A stretch of 64,000 nucleotides of DNA from Haemonchus contortus (taxonomy: Eukaryota > Nematoda > Chromadorea > Rhabditida > Trichostrongylidae), in assembly GCA_000469685.2 (NCBI GenBank), contig LS997563.1:46370250-46434249 (forward strand). The letters are read 5' to 3'. Made by a program: the position numbers and the translations under genes. Positions 13,421 to 23,234 of the stretch are shown here, one piece after another; position 1 is the stretch's first letter, and every line of letters starts with the position of its first letter. A model generated the notes under the pieces. That model saw only the letters and a program-made list of their open reading frames with translations. It did not search any database and was not told the origin of the DNA.

Positions 13421-14100
13421 ACACCCTCTTCACCAGTTTCAATCGTGCTTATTAAATGATTAAATGAGCTTCGTTCATAGTGCATAATCATATTCAGCTC
13501 TGCCACAGCCTTGTTTAGTCTGGCTTGTCTGTTTCAGCACCACAACCACGACCATTCCAAATGAAGACGAGCACTGGATATTAACTTTTGAATGTACTCT
13601 TTTCAACGAATTCCTGGGCGACGTGGAAGAAATGTCAAGTCACGAGGAAGAGGGGGAATAGTGGTTACTGATCGGAGAAGGGGCTTCCAAAATGACTCGG
13701 TGCACTTTTGTTTTCGCAATCTAGATTCCTCGAACAAATTGCATAATGCGGTCAAAGCCGGTAGCGGAAGCGGCAGGCATGAAGTCAATCTAGCCTCGCC
13801 ACGTACCATGCTAATTATTGAAAAGGGGTTAAAATATAGTAATGGATGAATATGAATAATTGAGCTCACAATCAGACGAGGGTCCGATTCCAGTTGCATG
13901 CCTGTCATTTTGCCCATAACTCGGCATCCTCACGATGGACAGCTTTCAGTAGCAAAAGTTATACGAGGTGTATCACGTCTTAAAAGGGCAGCCGTAGTAG
14001 AGGAGACGCTTGGCACAATAGAGCACTTGATAGTTTGTGGTTTTGATTTAATTTGTTCTTAGTAGACTTTTCCTGAGGGACTCATGTTCAAAGGCAAAGT
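13421..14100. other. No supported gene
   Basis: Overlapping frames on both strands at 13592-13917 lack any motif I recognise. The plus frame has an Arg/Gly-rich start (GRRGRNVKSRGRGG) but no splice partner. Confidence 0.5.
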
Positions 14101-14105
14101 TTGGG

Positions 14106-14384
14106 TTAAAAATTATTTCTAAACACTCCCTCCCGGATGAACTTGTGACCCTCAAGGGTAAGCCTGAAGGACGGTATCGAAAAACGCTCAACATATTGTG
14201 CGGCCCCCAAAGCCGGCTTGGCCGACGTACACACCCAAGGCGGACGAGTTGCTAAGCGTTTTAAAAGCGTTGAGGTTGCGCCATTCGCCCCGGGACCCAC
14301 ACATTGTATGCATGCAGCGTATTGCAACCAGCTGTATGCAATAGCGCGCACGGCCAGACAGTTCGTACAAATGCCTCTTCAATG
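14106..14384 (+). repeat. Interspersed repeat with a conserved peptide frame (copy 1)
   Basis: The plus frame includes VEVAPFAPG, then AAYCNQLYAIAR. A second copy in the opposite orientation at 61551-61870 encodes VEVAPFAPG and AAYCSQLYAMAR with a different sequence between. The DNA aligns over about 180 bp with many differences. The shared peptide may reflect an old mobile-element protein, or simply DNA similarity. This copy directly adjoins the left arm of the fold-back pair at 14385-15020 and may belong to the same element. The element class is unknown. Confidence 0.65.
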
Positions 14385-15020
14385 GGTGCTTTCAAACTTC
14401 AATGGCGCAATCGACGAGTGCGCGTGCGTCCGATCGACGGCGGCGCTAACCACTTGTTGGCGGCGCTGGACATCGATCGATACAGCAAGTGGCCGATGGC
14501 TAATTTCTAGTATTTTGGGTGTAGGCCGCTCTTTTCCTCTGCATTTTCCTGCATTCTACTTCCACGTTTTGTCCTAAACTCCAACTCCATCTTATGAATT
14601 AGTTGGGTGCCCCGCAGATACTGCAAAAATTTATGTTATTAATAAGTTTCAGAGCACATATATTAGCAATAAGCTCCCTTTCGGCTATTTTGTGTTAAAT
14701 CTCCATTGGGTCAGGACCCACAACCAGGAATTATAGGTGCAATGCAGAAACAAGCTTGGAAAAATTCGAAAACACCAGGGATCGCAATGATATGTACATG
14801 CCAGAATGCTCTTATTAAGTAATCCGTTTAAATATAAGAAAAAGCACTGCAAAGTAAAAAAATGCAGAGAAAAAGCAGCGGGCAACACACAAAATGTTAG
14901 AAATTAGCCATCACCGACTAGCGGTATCGATCGGTGTCCACCGCTGCCAACAAGTGGCTAGCGCCGCCGTCTATCGGACGCACGCGCTCTCGTCGGTTGC
15001 GTTGTTGAAGTCTGAAAGCG
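14385..15020. repeat. Fold-back element: inverted arms of about 120 bp around a 380-bp loop
   Basis: The left arm (about 14385-14515) and right arm (about 14893-15020) are imperfect reverse complements. Landmarks shared by the left arm and the reverse complement of the right are GCGTGCGTCCGAT, CGACGGCGGCGCTA, CCACTTGTTGGC, CGATCGATAC and GATGGCTAATTTCTA. The loop between them is AT-rich with no gene. The arms are GC-rich against an AT-rich background, as expected for an inserted element. No transposase is encoded. Confidence 0.8.
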
Positions 15021-16440
15021 CTCAATGCAGTTTTTTCGTAACTTCTCGTCCAACCCCTAACTTCATTTCTTTTTGAAGCATTATAATTCTCGAAATAAAA
15101 TTGAGAAATGTGCCTTTAAGAAAAGAGCAAATCTCCTCTTTTCTCGAATTTTATTGTGGTGGTTCTACACTCGCTCAACGCTCATAAATGTAAACCAGTC
15201 GGATCGCCCGGCTAACGCAAGGCTCTCCTCCTTCTTATGGGTTCGCCCGGCTACGCCGGGCGCTTTCCCTTCCTGTGAGAAACTTGCTATGTGTAAATAA
15301 CACTTCGTATTCTCCTTTTCCTTTGAAAGCTCTACACTCTCAATATCAGCTCCGGATTGGGAGCGATTTTTTTTTCTGTAAACCATCTTAGCTACGTTCG
15401 AATAGAACATCGTATACTATCAAAAAGGCAATTATTCAGAGAAAAAATGAGAGATGGGCTAAGGAGGCGTATCTCCGTTAAATTTCAGTTGAATTGGAAT
15501 GATCCGGCACTGATAGCACAACATTCTGCAATGCAGAGGTGGAAGTAGTTTTCAAAAAAAGGCAAAATGAATGACAGTAAACTTTGGTAAATGTATCGAT
15601 ATCGGATCGCACGGCTAACGCCAGGCTCTCCTCCTTCTTGTGTCAAATACCCTATCCCGAGAAATGTTGAACTGAAGAATTTTATTCCCTTTCTCCAAGT
15701 TTATAGTTTTTAAGTTTTTTCCGTGCCTAGCTGAGTGAGAGTATGAAACTGAAAAAGAGCTCTTAATCCTTCTTTGACACAACAGAAATCGAAAGATTCC
15801 CTCTTTCTTTGATAGTTGTAGTAAGTCCAACTCTCCACTCTTTTTTGGATAAAATGGCAGTTTTCTGTACACGAAATTTGACAAAGGATCAACAGGGCAT
15901 TGCAAATGGTATTCAGTTGAAGTCGGTGCTTACGCCTTAGATTGGAAGTCTCGAACTTTTGCTCTCGTTTTCAGAAATAAATACGCATCGAAAATCCAAC
16001 TGTTAGACAATCAAAGATGATGCTGTGGAGATGTTCTGAGTGATGATAGCACCGTTATCAGATATTTTTTATCAATGGACCCTTTTCTTTACGGAGATAT
16101 CATTTGTTGAGAACTCTAGATTATTGGTGGTCGATTAAGTTTTGTCGCAAATGACATCGAGCAAAGAGGATCCTTCAATGAATCACAAACCTTGCTGGGT
16201 AGCGGTCGTAATCTAATAATAAGAAATGGACAAAGTTCTAATCTGCTTATCGTATTGCTCTAATGGGTCCCTATAACTGCACTTACCACTCCTTTTCTCA
16301 CCCTAATCTACCATCTCATCTTATCGAATGAAACATACTGAACAGCCAAAGCTACATCGTAAATAGCGAAGATGTTAGGATTTCGATAGGTAAGTGGCAC
16401 TCTTAGGTGCATTATCTTCTCTTATCAGTTATCATCAGTT
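15021..16440. other. Gene-poor stretch with a 38-bp direct repeat
   Basis: Positions 15199-15236 and 15602-15639 match at 36 of 38 bases (starting TCGGATCGC and ending CTCCTCCTTCTT). A related start, TCGGATCGCCAGGCTA, recurs at 62223. Just after the first copy there is a short palindrome, CGCCCGGC/GCCGGGCG, at about 15244-15261. The open frames here show no recognisable family. Confidence 0.6.
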
Positions 16441-16479
16441 CTTGTCACCGAGTACCCACGATCCCGTCACATCCTGCAT

Positions 16480-18060
16480 CACCTATAAGAATGCCGAGGT
16501 TCCACTGGTAATACGAAAAGTGTGATCCTACCAAATTTGAGCTGTCTAGGTCCACGGGGACAGGAGTTATGAATTTGCGGCCCAAAATTACTATCGCGCA
16601 CGCCCCGCTCCCTGTGCATGGAGTCCGGACCTGCCACCCACCATAAGTGTTCCCATGCCGCCCCTGTACTCCTACCAATTTTGAACGCTTTGTGTCCACT
16701 AGAACAGGAGTTATGAATTTGTGTCCTAAAATTTCTATCGCGCACAACCTGCTCCCTGTGGATGAAATCTGCTCCTACCACCTACCATAGGTGTTCCCAT
16801 GCTGTCCTCCTTACTCCTACCAATTTTCAACGCTTTGGGTCCACTGGAGCCGGAGCTATGAATTTGCGACCTAAAATTTCTATCGCGCACGACCTGCCCC
16901 CTGTGGGTGAAGTCTGGTCCTACCACCTGTCATAAGTGTTCCCATACTGCCCCCTGTATTCCTGCCAAATTTGAGCTTTCTAGGTCCACGGGAACAGGAG
17001 TTATGAACTTGCGGCCCAAAATTTCTAACGCGCACGCCGCGCTCCCTGTGAACGGAGTCCGGTCCTGCCACCTACCATAGGTGTTCCCATCCTGTCCTCC
17101 TTACTCATACCAAATTTGAACGCTCTAGGTCCACGGGGACAGGAGTTATGAATTTCCGGTCAGACACACACACCGACACACACAAACACACCGACACACC
17201 AACAGACACACTTAGCGAATTATATATAGTAGGATGGATGCATAGCTTGTTGGTACACGACCTCGTAGTGGGGACTATCTGATTTTCTTGAAGCTATAAA
17301 AAATCATGAATGAGAGCAATATCCTACTTATATAATCGGCTAAGTGTGTCTGTTGGTGTGTTTGTGTGTGTGTGTGTGTGTGTGTCTGATCGGAAATTCA
17401 TAACTCCTGTCCCCTTGGACCGAATGCGTTCAAATTTGGTAGGTGTACAGGCGGCGGTACGGGAACACTTTTAGTGGGTGGCAGGTTCGGACTCCGCCCA
17501 AAGGGGGCGGGGTTTGTGAGGAATAAATGTTTGAGCGAAAATTCAGAACTCATGTGCCCGTGATCCTAGAGTACTCAAACTTGGTAGGAAATATGGGAAC
17601 AGGGTGGAAACACTAATGGCGGGTAGCAGGATCAGACTCCGCCCACAGTGGGCGGGGTTTGTGCAAAAATTCACAACTCCTGTCCCCGTGATCCTAGAAC
17701 ACTCAAACTTGGTAGGAGTTATGGGAACAGGGTGGGAACACTCATGGTGGGTAGCAGGATCAGACTCCGCCCACAATGGGCGGGGTTTGTGCAAAAATTC
17801 CCAACTCCTGTCCCCGTGATCCTAGAACACTCAAACTTGGTAGGGGTACAGGCGCCATGATGGGAAAACGTATGGTGGGTGGCAGAACCAGACTCCGCCC
17901 ACAAGGGGCGGGGTTTGGGCGAAAATTCACATTTCCTGTCCCCATGGACCTCGAAAGTTCAAACTTGGTAGGAATACAGGCGACAGGATGGGAACACATA
18001 TGGTGACCAGACTCCGCCCACAGGAGGCGAGGTTTGGAAACACAAGCACAGGAAACTCAT
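16480..18060. repeat. Large fold-back array: two inverted arms of about five tandem units each
   Basis: The left arm (about 16480-17236) holds roughly five units of 130-150 bp in one orientation; the right arm (about 17322-18060) holds about five of the same unit in the opposite orientation. In right-arm orientation each unit reads AACTCCTGTCCCCGTGG, then TCAAACTTGGTAGG, an ACAGG block, GGGAACAC, GGTGGGTGGCAG, GACTCCGCCCACA, then GGGGCGGGGTTTG. The arms meet at a mirrored centre: GACACAC-rich sequence then GCGAATTATATATAGTAGGAT on the left, and ATCCTACTTATATAATCGGC then a GTGT-rich run on the right, around an 85-bp spacer. Units differ by scattered substitutions. Frames of 60-100 codons inside are artefacts of the repeat. 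Confidence 0.9.
17343..17388 (+). repeat. GT-rich microsatellite at the fold-back centre
   Basis: A run of GTGT units interrupted by CT and TG variants; its complement (ACAC-rich) lies at 17162-17214 in the other arm. Confidence 0.9.
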
Positions 18061-19472
18061 AAATCCGATGAAGGTCTATAATGAAAATCAGCTCATGCGG
18101 CCCCGTCTCTCATTGCTAGAGCCCCTAGCGCGCGAGAGCGTGCGTAGCCGCCTGGTCAGATCAAAAAATGGAATTTCAATTTGCAAGTGCTATCACAGTG
18201 CGATAGAACGAAGTTAATTGTATAAACTTTAGAACCATCCACAATGGGAAGTAAGGGCTTCTAAAGGAAGATAGTCAGGTTGCACAATTGAGACATCATT
18301 TTCAAAATCGATTATTGAACTTTTGAATGCATTTTATTCGAGCACATTAAAGCGACTTAACACAAAAGCAGGTGTGCATTAGCAATGCACATCGTTTTTT
18401 CGAAACACGCATAGCCATTAATCAACTACTTCAGCTAGGTCGAGTGTGGTGTTCCGATTGAAAAAAAAAATCCTCAACCGTGTATAATCCTACTCAGTAT
18501 AGAACAATGCTTTGAAAAACTTTTACCAGTAGCAGTATATGTTGGCTTCATGTATTGATGTGGAAATCAGTGGAGCACCAAGCATTGTCGTAGGATATCT
18601 GCCTCAGCTTGCAGGTTCCTACCACTCATCAATTACAACATCGACTGAACCTCTAATTAGGTCCGTCAATATAGGGCCAAGTATCCCTAACTCAAACCAC
18701 TTTGTAACAACTGATTTCGGCGATATTGAGTGAAGATCAGGCAGGACGACATGTTAATGAACCCTTCCAAACAATGTGTTCAAATTCGCGACCATCCCTT
18801 CGTAAATTACACGATGCCACCCTCTCAGCCTCCCTCAAGTGTAAAGCAGTCCGATGGCGACATATCAAAACCGCGCCAGATTGTAAACATCATCACTTCT
18901 GCTACTGCCCTTCTCTATAGCCGAATCGAAACCACAATCAATAGTAAACATTATATTTATTGAATGAAGAAGTAGATTCATCGCGTTTTCTATCAAAAAA
19001 AAAACATGACAGTTACGCAAGGGTTGTATGGTAATAGTACATAACATCTGTTCAACGAAAGAATGTACGCTTTATCGAGTTCCTCTTAACAAGTAGAAAC
19101 AACAACACTCCAAGTAACAAAACTGGCGCTCTGCTAGAGCCCTAGTAGTAATCCGAATCCCTGCAAACTATGTATTCAACGATGTGTTTAATAACACTAT
19201 GAGATGACGAATAGAAGGAGAAGATCATAGGTCGACTTTTTCATTCCAAACAGGCAATAGCCACCGAAACACCGATGAAGCTAATTCATCAAAAACAGAG
19301 ATCCAATGGCTAAACAACAAAAATGAAAAATGCCATAACAAAGGAAAACACCAATGGACTGTGGCACTACACTATACATGCAGGGGTGGATAACTAATGG
19401 GCACGAGCAGATGTGGTAGCAAAAGTACTGGAGATGACGCTCAGTTGCGAAGAAGAACAGTGCAACGACAGT
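18061..19472 (-). other. Interval downstream of vig-1; probable 3' UTR in its upper part
   Basis: On the minus strand this follows the vig-1 stop. No other gene is supported. A good AATAAA hexamer lies at 18961-18956, about 510 nt past the stop, and would give a UTR of roughly 530 nt. Other frames here (18726-18963 plus) show no motifs. Confidence 0.45.
18956..18961 (-). other. Candidate poly(A) signal for vig-1
   Basis: AATAAA on the minus strand, about 510 nt after the stop codon. It is the canonical hexamer, but distance alone does not prove it is used. Confidence 0.4.
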
Positions 19473-22400
19473 TTACTTGGAACCAAGAGCGGGAAAGGCA
19501 TCAAGCGAGGAATCAAACTGTGGAGGAGCCTGAGCACGGTTTCCTCCGCGACCCCCTCGCCCACCGCCGCGTGCGCCACGACCTCTCGGTGGGCGATCAC
19601 CACGGAAGCCACGGTTGGGCTCAGCGAACTGTATGTCGATATGCAGTGCCTTCTCACGTGGTTCGCGGCGAATTATTGAAACTTCTTCCTCCTCCTTGTC
19701 GACAAGCACTTCCTTTTGTAGCTTGACTAGCTTACCGAAGTTCTCTTCTTCACCTTCACCAGCCTTGCGGACATTGAATTTGGGAGCTTCCTTCTGTACC
19801 TTCCACAAATCCAAGATTAAAGGATGAAAGCTATTCGAAAAAGAAAAAGCAGAGAAATATAAAAATTAGGATCTAGTCACCTTCTGAGAGTCGATGTACT
19901 CTTTCAAAGTCTTTTGCTTCGCATACTCAGCCTCAAGAGCTTCCTGTGCGAGCTCTTCAGCAGTCTTCTCTCGAGGAACCTCGGGCTCTTCCGGTACGGC
20001 AATAGGTTCAGTTTCCCCAGCAAGCTCATCCTAAGTAAGTCAGAATCAGCAATGCCCACATCACTCAAAACTCTTTATCACCGGAGAACCCTCGTTGAAT
20101 AAGGAAGAAAAACTTGTGGAAGAGCAATTACCACCAAAGAAACTCATCTCTACATAACGGCTGAACAATTCCAAAGAGAAAAAAGATGGCGCCTGCCAAA
20201 TCTATTTTGAAAAGCGCCAGCACCTGATTCAATCCAAAAATAGCTCTATTGGAATATATTAAAGCCACATGTTACAACCAGCCCAATCACTCATCAATTC
20301 CCTCTCATAAGAGATAACAGTCAAACACTCATAACGGCAGCTCTTTCTACTTACTTTGGTTGTTTCGATAGGCTCCTACTCGGGAAAATAAAAGTTTTAA
20401 CTGTAACGTGAAGAGAATCTCAACACTGATGGAATGTGTTAATGTTGTCGAATTAGTAAGAACAACGAAGAAATAGAGTTTAGCAAACGTTTTCAATATT
20501 TATGGATGGTGATGTATTTCGTACCATCTCTGGATCCAGCTTTCGTCTTTGGCCACTTTTAGATGCATAAATTCAAAGTCAAACCATTTCGCAGCTTTTC
20601 ACAACGCCGATGAAAAAAAAAGAGAAAGGAGACGAATACGTACAAGAAATGTAGTCATACTAACATTAGTACTTTTTAAACTTCCTCACTTTTACATCTC
20701 CCCAATTGCCACGACCATATCCGCCCTTCTTGTCGTCTCCACGAACACCCGTACGGTCCGACCCACTCTGACGATCAAACTGACGCCCGCCACGGTATGC
20801 GCCACGTCCTCTTCGCTCTCCGTTGAAAGCTCCTCGCCCTCCACGTCCACGACGCTCACCTGAAATAGAATATCTTGAAAAGTATCTCTTGATTTTGAGG
20901 GCTGAACTCACACTTCCACACTTTAACACCTGTCATTACATGGAACATTCAACTTTGAAAAAGCCCTCACCATGTTTACAAACTCATCCACAGCAGCAAC
21001 TAAATACGTAATTATGACCACAAAACGCACCGTAAAACTCAGCAGGTGGAACTTCAGCAGGAACATCATCCCCAGTGTTTTGAACGTCCTTTGGCGCATC
21101 TGCGAAATTGTTGGCGGCTCCACCACGCCCTCGGCTGAATAGGTGACATAGTGGCATCTAACCTAGTTGACTGCACAAAATGTAGAAAGAAAACACATAC
21201 AAAGGAGCACCGCGACCACGCCCTCCCCCTCGTGGACCACCTCCTCGTCCTCCACGGGTTTCTCCAAAACGGTCGGCGAATTCTCCCTCTGAACGTGGAG
21301 GACGGGGACCGCCCGTCCCACGACCACGACCTCTGCCACCGCGACCACGTTCTCCACTGGCTGGCTTACTGTTTTCCTTTCCCACTGAAAATATAACTCC
21401 TCAGTGAAAAAAAAAACCATTAATCATTTGAAATGTGAAATGGTAGAACAACTATGAAAACAAAAAAACTGAAGGCAAAGTTCATCAGGAAGTAAACAAT
21501 GTGGATTTGAAATTAGTAAGGAACTAATCGAAGAAAAAGAAATAGGGGAATCTTAGTGTGAATTCCTTCCACCAACATCACAGCTGAGATCGAAACACGA
21601 AAAAATTCCCAAGTAGCCCTTTTTATCCAGTAATAATAGGAGGCTGAACAGCTCTTAAGTTTCATGCTTGCACGCACTGGCAAACTTCAATTCCCTCAAC
21701 CGGTCAAGAACAAAATGACTTCTAGGTATTTACAAAGACCATAACAATCATGAATCACTCAGATGATGCTACGAGTGATACCACTATTTTAGAACGCCTT
21801 GATTTCCAGCAAAGGAACTTCCCTCGCCCATTGAAAGGATTAGAAATTTTGCCAAAAACCACACAACACTCCTCAGTCCGTGAAAGCTGGCCTTTCAAAT
21901 ATATCACATTCAGATACCCGTGGCAGAAGAATATAGACTCCCTGCATGTATAGAAGACAAAGTTTAAATGCGATTTCTGAAGAATTTTAAGATTTGCGAA
22001 GAATGAGTAAACCACATTCAGCATCGTTCAAGTGAACAAGGGGAAGTTGTTGCTGCATTACTGAGAGACACGTGAAGTGCACGATTGCACAATGGATTTA
22101 TGCTTGAGCACTCAACGTGACGTTACCAAAAAGGAAGGCAATCTCGGAGACACTCCTCCTTCACTAAGGAAAACCTCAACATTGCGAGAGAAAAAAAAAC
22201 AAATGAGCGATTCCGGCCACTTCAAAGTGTAGTGGGCAGGAAAGTCATGACCGTTCCTATGGAAACCGCTTTGAAAACATAGCAAAAGAGCATCCTTTAA
22301 TAGTTGGCTCATCTCAAGCGACATTGGAAAATCATCAAAGTAGATTAATCAAAACTTTTTGCATTGAAATAATCTCCCGTTATTGATAAATTGGAGATTC

Positions 22401-23234
22401 CACTGAAGCCGTAATGAAGTACGTCTCACGTAGGACTCTGATACAGAGATTTGAAGACATTTTCACCGCAGACCATCCGGCAAAGTTGTGAAATTTTTTT
22501 CCAGAAAAGCATTCGGAGAACGTCTGTACAACAGATGACAACCAGGAAGTTATAATGAAATGTACACGTTACAGCATTTGCCACCTTGTGGCAATGCTGG
22601 AAAATCCCACTGAAGCCGATGTAGCCAGGAAAACCAGCAGAGATTGAAAACTTTCAACGGACTTGAGGATTCAATGATTTATGAGTTTAAGCACGATGAA
22701 AAAAACTCCATCAGGAACCATCTCAAAAGCCACTTTCTCCAATTTTCATTTGTTGTAGAGAGAATACTTTACAGCAACTTCCTACGTTATATAGCCCAAA
22801 ACATGACTAAATGATGAAAACCGGAATTGAAGCTATTTGAATCCAGCAAACGTCAGGGTGCGTAAACAATATCAAGCAGAACAGCTCCGACGCTCAATTT
22901 TCAAAACAAACATCCAAATGATACATAATGAGAAAAAAACTCACCAGCAGCCTTTACAGGTTCCTTCGGAGCCACAGCTGCCTGTTTGGCAAGTTTTTCG
23001 GCTTTCTTCTGAGCTGCTGCTTTTTCTGCCTCTAATTGGGTGACACGACTGATCAGCTCTTGTGGGTCGTCAAACTCTGAAAAAGAATCAAGCACATGAA
23101 ATTCCCGTAACAAAGTTTCACTAGTACATACAAAGAATGCACAATATTGAAGCACTATCTATCACAATCTACTCACCGTCATCGTCGGACATGAAGCCGA
23201 ATTTGTTAGCAACATTACAACCGTACTCAACCAT
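19473..23234 (-). CDS. vig-1: VIG-1: SERBP1/HABP4-family RNA-binding protein, seven exons
   Basis: Exons (minus): 23234-23177, 23076-22945, 21384-21201, 21134-21031, 20859-20690, 20030-19881, 19793-19473; 372 residues, with all phases closing. Start [19 protein letters not shown] is followed by an acidic/coiled segment (about 20-62, [17 protein letters not shown]), an RGG box (about 73-125), a Pro/Asp linker, a second RGG box, and the family core REF-type motif [20 protein letters not shown] with GNWGDVK (about 188-216). Then come DELAGE, a charged helix ending [17 protein letters not shown], and a C-terminal RGG stretch ending FPALGSK. These match the HABP4/PAI-RBP1 family in order. Known: worm and fly VIG proteins associate with the RISC complex with Argonaute and Tudor-SN, and SERBP1 relatives bind ribosomes and mRNA. 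The product should be cytoplasmic. Introns are 66-1560 nt with TTTCAG-like acceptors. No frame breaks are seen. I am sure of the family; the exact start is inferred from the conserved N-terminus. Confidence 0.95.
20355..20375 (-). other. vig-1: Possible 21-nt cassette microexon in vig-1
   Basis: Between exons five and six lies TAG/GAG..AAA/GTAAGTAG, a perfect donor and an acceptable acceptor around seven codons (EPIETTK). It keeps phase 0 on both sides, so it can be included or skipped without a frame change. Skipping it gives VK-DELAG, which matches the family's VKDEL spacing, so the skipped form is probably the main one. Inclusion would give a 379-residue form. Confidence 0.4.

Noticed and set aside
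16445..18006. Many frames of 60-100 codons with similar repeated sequences, resembling a repeat-protein family
   Set aside because: They are translations of the tandem DNA units on both strands and in several frames, with no start or splice logic.
19397..19726. Plus-strand frames of 88-109 codons over the end of vig-1
   Set aside because: They are antisense shadows of the RGG-rich last exon, whose minus frame matches the SERBP1 family.
19794..19845. An upstream acceptor for the last vig-1 exon (TTCGAATAG at about 19832)
   Set aside because: It puts the reading frame out of register with the conserved KFNVRK block; the GTACAG acceptor at 19794 keeps it.
20923..21031. A possible extra vig-1 exon ([10 protein letters not shown]) after exon four
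   Set aside because: It would need a 31-nt intron, too short for a nematode, while joining 21031 directly to 20859 keeps phase and family order.
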